DNA of 64,000 nt. It comes from Haoranjiania flava (GTDB lineage Bacteria; Bacteroidota; Bacteroidia; Chitinophagales; Chitinophagaceae). Below, in pieces: positions 15,251-23,900 of the stretch. Location of the stretch: positions 109,470 to 173,469 of the forward strand of contig NZ_JAOTPL010000006.1 of the NCBI RefSeq assembly GCF_025631005.1, read 5' to 3'. A program made the position numbers and the translations under genes. Numbering within the stretch: the first letter of the stretch is position 1; each line of letters starts with the position of its first letter. The notes under the pieces are model-generated. The model was given only the letters and a program-made list of their open reading frames with translations. It was not told the origin of the DNA and did no database searches.

Positions 15251-17059
15251 ATGAAAAAAACATTGTTATTACTGATCCTTTTTACTGCGGGTATTTATTC
15301 TTTCGCACAATGGAAACCTGCGGGAAATAAAATTCAAACAAAATGGGCAGCACAAATCAACGTCAATAACGTATTGCCGGAATACCCGCGTCCTATTATG
15401 GAACGAAAGGAATGGATCAATCTGAACGGGTTGTGGGATTTTGCAATTGCTCCGGTAGGGAAAGCCGGTTCGCAATTGTATAATGGCAAAATCCTTGTAC
15501 CCTTTGCCATAGAGTCAGGCTTATCGGGTGTGGGGAAAAAATTAGGTAAAGAAAATGAATTATGGTACCACCGTGAATTTTCAATTCCCAAAAAATGGAG
15601 CGGCCATAAGGTATTGCTTCATTTCGGCGCTGTGGACTGGAAGGCTGATGTATGGGTAAATGATATAAAAGTAGGGCAACATACCGGTGGTTATACGCCA
15701 TTCTCCTTTGACATAACACCAGCTTTAAAAAGCGGCAACAATAAACTGACCGTTAAAGTATGGGATCCCACAGACCACGGATACCAGCCCAGAGGTAAGC
15801 AGGTAAACAATCCTGAAGGTATCTGGTATACTCCTGTAAGCGGTATCTGGCAAACGGTATGGCTGGAGCCTGTAAACGAAAAACACATTGAGGCACTAAA
15901 AATAACGCCTGATATAGATAGAAATATTTTGCAGGTGAAAGCACTGACCAATAATCTGCCTGCGAACTACCGGATTGAAGTAAAAGTATTTGACGGTAAG
16001 CAGCTTGCAGCAAAAGCTCAATCCATCAACAATCAGCCGATAGAAATTAATATGCCCGCAAATACCAAATACTGGTCGCCGGACAACCCATTCCTGTATA
16101 CTTTGGAAGTAAGCTTGTGGAATGGAAGCCAACAGCTTGATAAAGTGCACAGCTATGCTGCTATGAGAAAATACTCTATGAAACGCGATGCTAAAGGAAT
16201 CGTGCGCCTGCAATTGAACAATAAAGACCTCTTTCAGTTTGGCCCGCTTGACCAGGGATGGTGGCCGGATGGCTTGTATACAGCTCCCAGTGATGAAGCT
16301 TTACGATATGATATCGAAAAAACAAAAGATCTTGGGTTTAATATGATCCGTAAACATGTAAAAGTAGAGCCTGCACGCTGGTATACACACTGTGATAAAT
16401 TAGGCATGATCGTATGGCAGGATATGCCCAATGGAGATGCCAGCCCGCAATGGCAGGCAAGGCAATACTTTGACGGTTCTGAAAAGATCAGGTCAGCAGA
16501 ATCTGAAGCTAACTTTAAAAAAGAATGGAAAGAGATCATGGATTATCTCTATTCCTATCCTTCAGTCGGCGTATGGGTGCCTTTCAATGAAGCATGGGGA
16601 CAATTCAAAACTAAAGAAATTGTGGAATGGACCAAAGCTTATGACCCGTCAAGACTTGTAAATCCTGCAAGCGGCGGAAACCATTATCCTGTTGGCGATA
16701 TGCTGGATCTGCACCACTATCCTCAACCGGATCTTTTTCTTTATGATGCACAGCGCGCAACAGTGCTGGGAGAATACGGCGGCATAGGCCTGGTGATGAA
16801 AGAACACTTGTGGGAACCCAACCGCAACTGGGGATATGTACAATTCAACAGCGCCAAGGAGGTGACTGATGAATATGTGAAATATGCTGAACAACTAAAA
16901 CAATTGATCAGGCAGGGCTTCTCTGCAGCTGTGTACACACAAACTACAGATGTGGAGATTGAAGTAAACGGCTTAATGACTTACGATCGTGAAAAAATTA
17001 AGGTTGAAGAAGACAGAGTAAGAAAAGTAAACCGGGAAATTGTACACATACTTGACTAA
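15251..17059 (+). CDS. Secreted glycoside hydrolase family 2 protein
   Basis: A 602-residue enzyme. The start at 15251 (MKKTLLLLILFTAGIYSFAQ) gives a clean signal peptide; the in-frame ATG at 15188 would put 21 odd residues before it. The order is a GH2 sugar-binding jelly roll (about 40-200, with WKADVWVNDIKVGQHTGGY), an immunoglobulin-like domain, and the TIM barrel. The barrel carries the acid/base glutamate in WVPFNEAWGQ and the presumed nucleophile in TVLGEYGGIG. The family includes beta-galactosidases, beta-glucuronidases and beta-mannosidases, and specificity cannot be fixed from sequence. It is probably periplasmic. It stands alone, without SusC/SusD partners nearby, and is followed by a strong terminator. 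Confidence 0.92.
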   Translation: MKKTLLLLILFTAGIYSFAQWKPAGNKIQTKWAAQINVNNVLPEYPRPIMERKEWINLNGLWDFAIAPVGKAGSQLYNGKILVPFAIESGLSGVGKKLGKENELWYHREFSIPKKWSGHKVLLHFGAVDWKADVWVNDIKVGQHTGGYTPFSFDITPALKSGNNKLTVKVWDPTDHGYQPRGKQVNNPEGIWYTPVSGIWQTVWLEPVNEKHIEALKITPDIDRNILQVKALTNNLPANYRIEVKVFDGKQLAAKAQSINNQPIEINMPANTKYWSPDNPFLYTLEVSLWNGSQQLDKVHSYAAMRKYSMKRDAKGIVRLQLNNKDLFQFGPLDQGWWPDGLYTAPSDEALRYDIEKTKDLGFNMIRKHVKVEPARWYTHCDKLGMIVWQDMPNGDASPQWQARQYFDGSEKIRSAESEANFKKEWKEIMDYLYSYPSVGVWVPFNEAWGQFKTKEIVEWTKAYDPSRLVNPASGGNHYPVGDMLDLHHYPQPDLFLYDAQRATVLGEYGGIGLVMKEHLWEPNRNWGYVQFNSAKEVTDEYVKYAEQLKQLIRQGFSAAVYTQTTDVEIEVNGLMTYDREKIKVEEDRVRKVNREIVHILD

Positions 17060-17077
17060 TTGACAACCAAATTTTAT

Positions 17078-17112
17078 AAAAGGAATAAGCAAAAAATGCT
17101 TGTTCCTTTTTT
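17078..17112 (+). terminator. Intrinsic terminator of the GH2 gene
   Basis: AAAAGGAATAAGCA and TGCTTGTTCCTTTT form a 14-bp stem with one wobble and a 5-nt A loop, ending in TTTTTTATT. It begins 19 bp after the stop codon. Confidence 0.85.
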
Positions 17113-17406
17113 ATTGTATGGATAATCAGCGTTGCCAGATGCGGCAGTTATTGTGCATAGTAATTTACCGGGCCGGATATTAATTTTTCTTGTTTATAAT
17201 ACTAAGCAGCTACAACAACAATTATAAACCGATTGTAGGTTGATTGAACACCCTAACAGGCAGAAATTTTACAAATGTTGCTGGAACACAGGACACTCTT
17301 CGAGGTATAAAAGCGCTATGCTGATTTTTAATTATAGAAAAAAATGCATTCAGATATTTCAATACAGCATAGATGCTGTTTATGTTTGCGGGCATGTACA
17401 ATAAAA
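17113..17406. other. Gene-free stretch between GH2 and ppdK ends
   Basis: About 290 bp between two convergent genes, bounded by their terminators. No open frame of useful length, RNA gene or clear repeat is seen. Confidence 0.6.
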
Positions 17407-17430
17407 AACACCGGCGGAATTGCCGGTGTT
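17407..17430 (-). terminator. Intrinsic terminator of ppdK
   Basis: A perfect 9-bp GC-rich stem, AACACCGGC / GCCGGTGTT with a 6-nt loop, is followed on the minus strand by TTTTTTATT. It lies 18 bp past the ppdK stop. Confidence 0.88.
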
Positions 17431-17448
17431 CTTAGTATAAGAAACATT

Positions 17449-20373
17449 TTATTTCTTTTTAGCTGCAACCTTTTTTACAGCCGCTTTTTTAGCTGAAGTT
17501 TTTGCAGGCGCTTTTTTAGCTGAAGTTTTTGCAGGCGCTTTTTTGGCAACAGCAGCAGTCTTTTTAACAGCAGCTTTCTTGGTTACCGTTTTTTTTGCGG
17601 CTGCGGATCTTGCTGCTTTTTTCTCTGCTTCCTCTTCCAAAGCAGCTTGTGCAGCGGCCAGGCGGGAAATAGGAACGCGGAAGGGAGAACAGCTCACGTA
17701 GTTCAGGCCGATTCTGTGGCAGAATTTCACGCTTTCTGCATCACCACCGTGCTCACCACAAATACCTACTTTTAATTTTGGCCTTACAGCTCTTCCGTTT
17801 TGAACAGCGTGCTCTACAAGTTTACCAACACCTTTCTGGTCTATGGTCTGGAACGGATCATCATCAAGGATTTTAGCCTCCAGGTAAGCTGGTAAGAAGC
17901 TGCCAATATCATCACGGCTAAAGCCGAATGTCATCTGGGTAAGGTCGTTTGTACCGAAGCTGAAGAATTCCGCTACTTCTGCCATACGGTCTGCGCGCAT
18001 AGCAGCACGGGGAATCTCGATCATGGTACCGTACATATTGGGTATTGATTTCACTTTCAGTTTAGCCAATACTTCAGCATACACTCTGTCATAAATCTCT
18101 CTCTGGCTTTTCAGTTCATTGATGCTCATGGTAACAGGTATCATGATCTCAACAAAAACTTTTTTGTTTGCCTTATGCAATTCACCGGCAGCCTCAAGAA
18201 TAGCCCTGATCTGCATTTCAGAAATTTCAGGGTAAGTAATGCCTAAACGTACACCGCGGTGGCCAAGCATCGGGTTGTTTTCTTTCAGGTTTTCTGTTAC
18301 TTTCAACAGCTCATCCAAAGATTCGTTTAATTCATTAGCCAGTTCCTGTAATTTATCTTTATCGTGCGGAACGAATTCGTGTAAAGGAGGGTCAAGTAAG
18401 CGGAATGTTACCGGCAGGCCTTTCATAGTTTGCAGCGTAGCTTTCACATCTTTCTTTACAAATCCAGCCAGTTCTTCCAAAGCTGCTTTTCTCTGTGCAA
18501 GCGTTGAGCTCATGATCATTTTTCTCAACAGGAACAGTGGCTTTTCACTTCCCTCGCCATAGAACATGTGCTCTGTACGGAACAATCCAATACCTTCTGC
18601 ACCAAACTCAAGCGCCTGTTTTGCGTCGGCAGGGGTATCAGCGTTGGCGCGCACATTCATTACCTTATACTTATCTACCAACTTCATTAGGTCGGCATAA
18701 GATTTATTTTTCTTCGGATCAATAGAAGTCAATGGCAATTCTCCTTCGTAAACCAATCCTTTGGTACCATTCAAAGTAAGCCAGTCGCCTTCGTTTACAG
18801 TGTGGCCGCTTTTGGTTTTGAATGATTTGCCGTCGTTAGCAATAACAATATCGCTACAACCTACGATACAACATTTACCCCAACCGCGTGCAACCAGGGC
18901 AGCGTGCGAGGTCATACCTCCTTTACTTGTGAGGATAGCTTCTGCTTTGTGCATACCATCAACATCTTCAGGGGAAGTTTCTTCTCTTACCAGGATTACT
19001 TTTTCTCCATTGGCAGCAGCTGCAATTGCAGCGTTTGAAGAGAATACCACTTTACCCAATGCGCCGCCAGGTCCTGCCGGCAAGCCCTTCGCAATTGGTT
19101 TGGTAGTGGCTTCTGCCTTCGGATCGATCATTGGCAATAACAATTCTACCAGCTGGTTAGGCGCCACGCGCATCAACGCAGTTTTTTCGTCGATCATTTT
19201 AGACTTCACCATTTCGGTAGCCATTCTTACAGCAGCCACACCGTTTCTTTTACCTACGCGGCACTGCAACATCCATAATTTACCTTTTTCAATTGTAAAT
19301 TCAATGTCCTGCATATCTCCGTAGTGTTGCTCAAGTCTTTTTTGTATTTCGTTCAGTTCCCTGTACGGCTTTGGCATTGTTTTTTCCAAAGTAGGGAATT
19401 GCTGGTTTTGTGCATTTTTTGAGTAGCTGTTGATAGGCCCGGGAGTGCGTATACCTGCAACAACGTCTTCACCTTGTGCATTGATAAGATACTCGCCATA
19501 GAAATGATTTTCACCTGTGCCCGGGTTTCTTGTAAAGGCCACACCTGTAGCGCTATCATCACCCATGTTTCCAAACACCATTGCCTGAACGTTTACGGCT
19601 GTACCCCACTCGTCAGGAATTCTTTCAATTCTTCTGTATTCAACGGCACGCTTACCATTCCAGCTTGCAAATACAGCGCCTATACCGCCCATTAACTGGT
19701 CCATAGCGTTGTCAGGGAATGGCTGTCCTAATAATTCTTTTACTAATTTTTTAAACTCTATGGAAAGGTATTTAAGGTCTTCTACACCAAGATCCGTATC
19801 ATTGGCAACGCCGTTTTTGTGTTTTACTTCTTCAAGCAATTCATCCATTATTTTCCTGATACCTTTACCTTTTGCGGGCTCCATACCGCCGGCTTTCTCC
19901 ATCACCACATCGGCATACATCATGATCAGCCTCCTGTAGGCATCGTAAGCAAACCTTTCGTCGCCGGTTTTTTCAATAAGACCTTTTAATGTTTCTTCGG
20001 TTAAACCTATATTCAATACTGTATCCATCATACCGGGCATTGATTTTCTTGCACCGGAACGAACAGACAGCAATAACGGATCTTTTACATCGCCAAACTT
20101 TTTACCCATCACTTTCTCTATGGCGCCTATCGCTGTTTTGATCTGCTTGTTTAGAGCAGCAGGATATTTTCTTCCATGATCATAGTAGTATGTACAAACT
20201 TCAGTAGTGATGGTAAATCCGGGAGGTACCGGTAATTTCAATTTCGGATTTCCGGCCATCTCCGCCAGATTAGCTCCTTTACCTCCAAGCAGGTTCTTCA
20301 TGGATTCGTTGCCATCGGCTTTGCCGCCACCAAACGAATAAACATATTTCTTGTCTTTTGTTTTCGTTGCCAT
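17449..20373 (-). CDS. ppdK: Pyruvate, phosphate dikinase with a histone-H1-like tail
   Basis: Interconverts pyruvate, ATP and phosphate with PEP, AMP and PPi in the cytosol. The 974 residues comprise the ATP-grasp domain (GGKGANLAEM at the start, LSVRSGARKSMPGMMDT), the swivelling phosphohistidine domain (ILTSKGGMTSHAALVARGWG with the catalytic His near residue 490), and the PEP/pyruvate barrel ending with GICGEHGGDAESV and VSCSPFRVPISRLAAAQAAL. Bacterial PPDKs usually end close to that point. Here about 60 residues follow, made almost only of Lys, Ala, Thr, Val and Pro (for example KKAPAKTSAKK repeated). They resemble the C-terminal domain of histone H1 and are encoded partly by a perfect 27-bp tandem repeat. 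The gene is alone between its own promoter and terminator. Confidence 0.97.
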   Translation of the reverse strand: MATKTKDKKYVYSFGGGKADGNESMKNLLGGKGANLAEMAGNPKLKLPVPPGFTITTEVCTYYYDHGRKYPAALNKQIKTAIGAIEKVMGKKFGDVKDPLLLSVRSGARKSMPGMMDTVLNIGLTEETLKGLIEKTGDERFAYDAYRRLIMMYADVVMEKAGGMEPAKGKGIRKIMDELLEEVKHKNGVANDTDLGVEDLKYLSIEFKKLVKELLGQPFPDNAMDQLMGGIGAVFASWNGKRAVEYRRIERIPDEWGTAVNVQAMVFGNMGDDSATGVAFTRNPGTGENHFYGEYLINAQGEDVVAGIRTPGPINSYSKNAQNQQFPTLEKTMPKPYRELNEIQKRLEQHYGDMQDIEFTIEKGKLWMLQCRVGKRNGVAAVRMATEMVKSKMIDEKTALMRVAPNQLVELLLPMIDPKAEATTKPIAKGLPAGPGGALGKVVFSSNAAIAAAANGEKVILVREETSPEDVDGMHKAEAILTSKGGMTSHAALVARGWGKCCIVGCSDIVIANDGKSFKTKSGHTVNEGDWLTLNGTKGLVYEGELPLTSIDPKKNKSYADLMKLVDKYKVMNVRANADTPADAKQALEFGAEGIGLFRTEHMFYGEGSEKPLFLLRKMIMSSTLAQRKAALEELAGFVKKDVKATLQTMKGLPVTFRLLDPPLHEFVPHDKDKLQELANELNESLDELLKVTENLKENNPMLGHRGVRLGITYPEISEMQIRAILEAAGELHKANKKVFVEIMIPVTMSINELKSQREIYDRVYAEVLAKLKVKSIPNMYGTMIEIPRAAMRADRMAEVAEFFSFGTNDLTQMTFGFSRDDIGSFLPAYLEAKILDDDPFQTIDQKGVGKLVEHAVQNGRAVRPKLKVGICGEHGGDAESVKFCHRIGLNYVSCSPFRVPISRLAAAQAALEEEAEKKAARSAAAKKTVTKKAAVKKTAAVAKKAPAKTSAKKAPAKTSAKKAAVKKVAAKKK
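17491..17544 (-). repeat. 27-bp tandem repeat in the ppdK 3' end
   Basis: Two identical 27-bp units (17491-17517 and 17518-17544) encode the repeated peptide KAPAKTSAK in the basic tail of PPDK. Because the unit is a multiple of three, changes in copy number keep the frame. Confidence 0.9.
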
Positions 20374-20404
20374 TTTAATATTTATTGTGTTTAAAAATGT
20401 TTTG

Positions 20405-20412
20405 CAAAATTA
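20405..20412 (-). promoter_or_regulatory. Bacteroidota -7 box of ppdK
   Basis: On the minus strand TAATTTTG fits the TAnnTTTG consensus and lies 32 bp upstream of the ppdK start codon. A perfect palindrome sits just upstream at 20434-20449. Confidence 0.5.
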
Positions 20413-20433
20413 AGATATTTCATAGTATTTAGA

Positions 20434-20449
20434 TATGATATATATCATA
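20434..20449. promoter_or_regulatory. Palindrome upstream of ppdK, FNR/CRP-like operator candidate
   Basis: TATGATATATATCATA is a perfect 16-bp palindrome with TGA-N6-TCA symmetry and ATGAT-N4-ATCAT half-sites, like the TTGAT-N4-ATCAA box of FNR-type regulators. It lies about 21 bp upstream of the ppdK -7 box, a usual place for a regulator to touch polymerase. The regulator is not in this window. Confidence 0.4.
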
Positions 20450-20594
20450 GTATGGGTTAACAAATTTACTAAATAATGCGCGCCATAGCTAATAAAAAAT
20501 CATAAAAAGCAGAAATAGTTTGTTATATCGCTTTCATTTATTGATGTTGGCTAAATATCTGCAAAATGTTCTGCCGCTTCAACTATGCAAACTG

Positions 20595-20602
20595 TATCTT
20601 TG
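20595..20602 (+). promoter_or_regulatory. Bacteroidota -7 box of lysC
   Basis: TATCTTTG matches the TAnnTTTG consensus and lies 44 bp before the aspartate kinase ATG. Confidence 0.5.
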
Positions 20603-20646
20603 CGCAGCACCGGAGAGGTGTGCAAAAAAATCCAAGCAAATAAAAA

Positions 20647-21909
20647 ATGAAAGTTTTCAAATTTGGCGGCGCAAGCATAAAAGATGTGGACCACATAAGG
20701 CACGTAGCGAATATTGTACGCGAGTACAGCACAGAGTCTCCGCTTTTGCTGATAATGTCCGCCTCAGGAAAGACCACCAACGCACTGGAGAAGGTAGTTG
20801 AAAACTTCTATAACGGCAACAGTATTGAAGCGCTGAAATTGTTTGACGACATCAAAAGGCAACACCTGGATATAGCCAAATACCTGCTGGTGCTCAACTT
20901 CAATGTATGTCTTGAAAAAATGGTTGATCTGTTTACAGAGGTAGAATGGTTGCTGCATGATAAGCCCGTTTGGTCATACGATTATTATTACGACCAGGTT
21001 GTATGTATCGGAGAATTGCTAAGCACAACCATCATCAGCGCTTACTTCAACGAGGCAAAAATCGGCAACACCTTGGTAGATGTGCGCGACGTTTTAAGAA
21101 CCGACAATAATTTTCGTGATGCAGTCATAGACTGGCAGTATACTGCTCATAAAACTGCGGAAATAATTTTACCTGCCATAGAAAAAAACGGCATTGTTAT
21201 TACCCAGGGGTTCATCGGCAGCACAGATGAAAATGAAAGTACCACATTGGGCCGTGAAGGCAGCGATTACAGCGCAGCAGTTTTCTCTAACATCTTAAAT
21301 GCGCAGGAATTGGTAATATGGAAAGATGTGGAAGGCGTCATGAATGCAGACCCCCGAAAGTTCCCTTCGGCGCAATATTTACAACACCTCAGTTATGCCG
21401 AAGCTATTGAGATGGCGTACTACGGCGCACAGGTGATACATCCTAAAACCATCAAACCCCTGCAGAATAAAAATATACCGTTGTATGTAAAATGTTTCCT
21501 GGATACGGGCCTGCCGGGCACACTGATCAATAGCGAGCCTGTACGAGACCTGCCCGCCATACTGATATCCAAAGAAAATCAAGCGCTGGTTTATTTTAAA
21601 ACAATAGACTTTTCATTTATCAGCGGCCACCCGATGAACAGCATTCAGCAAATACTGGAGAAGTTACAGATAAAACCCAACCTGGTACAGACCGAAGCTA
21701 TCAGTATGGAGATGTGTTTTGATGACAATGCCAAACTGGATACCCTGGCGCAGGAGGCAAGCGTTTTCCTGGAGGTGCAGCTGGAGAAAGGTTTACGATT
21801 GATTACACTGAGGCACTACCAACAACACGACCTGGATAATCATATACAAGATAAAGATGTAATATTACTACAAAGAACACAAAACACCGTTCAGGCTGTT
21901 GTGAGATAA
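20647..21909 (+). CDS. lysC: Aspartate kinase
   Basis: Phosphorylates L-aspartate in the first step of Lys, Thr, Met and diaminopimelate synthesis. It has 420 residues: the amino acid kinase domain begins MKVFKFGGASIKDVDHI and includes the GFIGSTDENESTTLGREGSDYSAA block (residues 195-218), VIWKDVEGVMNADPRK, and YGAQVIHPKTIKPLQ. The C-terminal 120 residues fit a pair of diverged ACT-type regulatory domains. The MSASGKTTNALEK phosphate loop is present. It is monofunctional, with no fused homoserine dehydrogenase. It stands alone, divergent from ppdK and convergent with the sigma-factor operon. Confidence 0.94.
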   Translation: MKVFKFGGASIKDVDHIRHVANIVREYSTESPLLLIMSASGKTTNALEKVVENFYNGNSIEALKLFDDIKRQHLDIAKYLLVLNFNVCLEKMVDLFTEVEWLLHDKPVWSYDYYYDQVVCIGELLSTTIISAYFNEAKIGNTLVDVRDVLRTDNNFRDAVIDWQYTAHKTAEIILPAIEKNGIVITQGFIGSTDENESTTLGREGSDYSAAVFSNILNAQELVIWKDVEGVMNADPRKFPSAQYLQHLSYAEAIEMAYYGAQVIHPKTIKPLQNKNIPLYVKCFLDTGLPGTLINSEPVRDLPAILISKENQALVYFKTIDFSFISGHPMNSIQQILEKLQIKPNLVQTEAISMEMCFDDNAKLDTLAQEASVFLEVQLEKGLRLITLRHYQQHDLDNHIQDKDVILLQRTQNTVQAVVR

Positions 21910-21937
21910 AGTTTGCGTATTCCGCATGTAATAAAAA

Positions 21938-21968
21938 AACAGTCACCCCATAGACATGGGGCGACTGT
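21938..21968 (-). terminator. Intrinsic terminator of the sigma-factor operon
   Basis: ACAGTC-A-CCCCAT and ATGGGG-C-GACTGT form a 13-step stem with a single internal mismatch and a 4-nt loop. The T tract lies on the minus strand. It stands 65 bp after the last gene of the minus-strand operon and just after the convergent lysC. Confidence 0.75.
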
Positions 21969-22033
21969 AAATCTAAACTATAAAAACACTTAAAACTAAA
22001 ACACTAACTTAAACTAACTATATTATGGGGAGT

Positions 22034-22471
22034 TTAATCTTTTCTTCCTTTTAATTCTTTTTTCAGCATATCTCTGAACCTGCTTTCCGCGTTATACACC
22101 TTTTCTGCTCTTTGCTCTGATCCAAGAACTTTTTGAAACGAAGGCTGATATTCTTTCTGCAATTCTTTTTTCTTGCCTTCAAATGAATTTTTATCCTCTC
22201 TGTTTTCTGACCACAGTTTATTCAACGCTTCTTCGTACCTGTTATAAATCAACCAAAACTCGCTATATTCTTCATTTTTCAGCTCCAGTTCTTTTGCCAT
22301 GTACACATTCTTAAGCTGCTTTATCTTTTCTGCGCCCTTCACCCCTTTCGTGTCCTGGGTAGACTGGCTGAATGATGAAGTCATCAAACTATTATTGCTT
22401 CTAAACTGAGCTTCTACAGAAAATGAGAAAGAAAATAAAAATATGCTACATATCAACAATAACTTTTTCAC
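22034..22471 (-). CDS. Small secreted protein of the sigma/anti-sigma operon
   Basis: A 145-residue protein with a signal peptide (MKKLLLICSIFLFSFSFSVE, cleavage likely after EAQ). The mature part is highly charged and helical (KELELKNEEYSEFWLIYNRY, then KKELQKEYQPSFQKV), like the Spy/CpxP-type periplasmic proteins often found after ECF sigma and anti-sigma genes in Bacteroidota. It is the third gene of the operon, 21 bp after the anti-sigma gene. A role as envelope-stress sensor or chaperone is inferred from position and helical character; no LTxxQ motif is seen, so the family assignment is weak. Confidence 0.7.
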   Translation of the reverse strand: MKKLLLICSIFLFSFSFSVEAQFRSNNSLMTSSFSQSTQDTKGVKGAEKIKQLKNVYMAKELELKNEEYSEFWLIYNRYEEALNKLWSENREDKNSFEGKKKELQKEYQPSFQKVLGSEQRAEKVYNAESRFRDMLKKELKGRKD

Positions 22472-22492
22472 TACTTAAATTCTTTTATCTTA

Positions 22493-23224
22493 TTAATTAA
22501 TTGCAGGCGTACTATTTAAATATTCTTCCAGATCCTGGCTGCTTATGGTATTGATTTCGTTAGATACATCTATTACCTTAATATCCTGCGGTACCACGAT
22601 CTTTGCATCTTTGACTTCATTTTTTCCGGAAGGATTATTCAGGTAGGCGCCTAAATTTTGAGCATTGGGTTTTCCGCTATCCCTGCTTACGCCCTCCACA
22701 GATGCATAAGCTGTATTGGATTGAGAAAGAGACGCTGTATTTTCTTCCTTATTGACCAGAAGACCCAACGTAAGCACGGCGCCTAACAAAGAGGCGGCTA
22801 CTGCCAGGCCTCTCCAGGTATTTTTTTTGCTCTTGTTGGAATCTATGGAAACAACTTTACTCTTAGCTCCGGTATTTACCGTAAATTTCTCAAAATAATT
22901 CGCAGGCACTGTATACATATTTTCCCTGCTGATGGTTGTCAGCAACGGAGCAATATCTCTTAACTCTTCCAGCACCTCATTTTCTTCGGCAGGTTCGTTT
23001 TTAATCCTGTTTAAAACATTGTAGGCAAAACTTTCAAAATATCCGGGAGGTACAGCAAATATTTCTTCTTTTGAATAGCTTTGTATTTGTACCTGTGCTA
23101 AAATATCATCAGCTAACCCATCGAAATAACCGTTCGGCAGCTGGTAAGGCATGGCTGTTTTTCCAAAGCTTGGTAAAACTTCCTGTAGGTCTTCGTGGTT
23201 CATATTTTCATTTGCGTGTGTCAT
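22493..23224 (-). CDS. Putative membrane-anchored anti-sigma factor
   Basis: A 243-residue protein with one central membrane segment (GLAVAASLLGAVLTLGLLV, about residues 140-158) and a cytoplasmic N-terminal half with repeated YxLPxGYFDxL / VPPGYFESFA / VPANYFEKF motifs. Such GYFE-type repeats are common in Bacteroidota proteins encoded next to ECF sigma factors. No zinc-binding HxxxCxxC motif is present. It sits 41 bp after the sigma gene and 21 bp before the secreted third protein. Holding the sigma factor at the membrane is inferred from the gene order. Confidence 0.72.
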   Translation of the reverse strand: MTHANENMNHEDLQEVLPSFGKTAMPYQLPNGYFDGLADDILAQVQIQSYSKEEIFAVPPGYFESFAYNVLNRIKNEPAEENEVLEELRDIAPLLTTISRENMYTVPANYFEKFTVNTGAKSKVVSIDSNKSKKNTWRGLAVAASLLGAVLTLGLLVNKEENTASLSQSNTAYASVEGVSRDSGKPNAQNLGAYLNNPSGKNEVKDAKIVVPQDIKVIDVSNEINTISSQDLEEYLNSTPAIN

Positions 23225-23265
23225 AACTTATTTTTTTGACTTGGGTTAGTAAAATAAGTTTACTC

Positions 23266-23817
23266 TTACGGATGATTTCTTATATAATCCTCTACCTTCT
23301 TGGCTGCATGGTGATAGCTGGCTTTTAAAGCTCCTTCGCTGGTGTCCAGTACGCGGCTCATTTCTTCATAAGGCATTTCATCGTAATAGCGCAGGTTGAA
23401 AACAAGTCGTTGTTTTTCAGGAAGCTGTTGTATGGCTACCTGTAATTTCCATTCAAGTTTTTCAGCGTCAAAATTGGCTTCTGCCTTTACCTTATTCACC
23501 AAAGTATATTCTATATCATCTAAGCTCACGGCTGATCTTTTTTTCTGTTGTTCAATAAACGTCAGGCTTTCATTGGTGGCTATGCGGTAGAGCCAGGTGT
23601 ATAAACGGCTGTCTTCCCGAAAATTGTCCAATGCCTTCCAGACTTTAATAAAAACATTTTGCAATACATCATTGGCATCTTCATGATCTACCACCATCCT
23701 TCTCACATGCCAATACAGTTTTTCCTGGTATTTTTTAATTATGGCGGTATAGGCTTTTTCTCTTGTTGGTTCTTCCCTGAATAACCGCAATAACTCACTG
23801 TCTTCTAAATGCTGCAT
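23266..23817 (-). CDS. ECF-type RNA polymerase sigma factor
   Basis: A 183-residue sigma-70 family member. Region 2 includes YHAIIKKYQEKL-like sequence (TAIIKKYQEKLYWHVRRM) and DANDVLQNVFIKVWKALDNF, with TWLYRIATNESLTFIEQQ as region 2.4. Region 4 is LPEKQRLVFNLRYYDEMPYE followed by an HTH with LDTSEGALKASYHHAAKKVE. It is the first gene of a three-gene operon with an anti-sigma factor and a secreted protein. It acts on core RNA polymerase in the cytoplasm; the target promoters are not visible here. Confidence 0.95.
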   Translation of the reverse strand: MQHLEDSELLRLFREEPTREKAYTAIIKKYQEKLYWHVRRMVVDHEDANDVLQNVFIKVWKALDNFREDSRLYTWLYRIATNESLTFIEQQKKRSAVSLDDIEYTLVNKVKAEANFDAEKLEWKLQVAIQQLPEKQRLVFNLRYYDEMPYEEMSRVLDTSEGALKASYHHAAKKVEDYIRNHP

Positions 23818-23900
23818 TTATTAGATTTTATATTTTTAGGTATCTCAAAATATAAAAACTTGCTATTAGGACAAGTCGTTATAAATCAAGTTTAATATTT

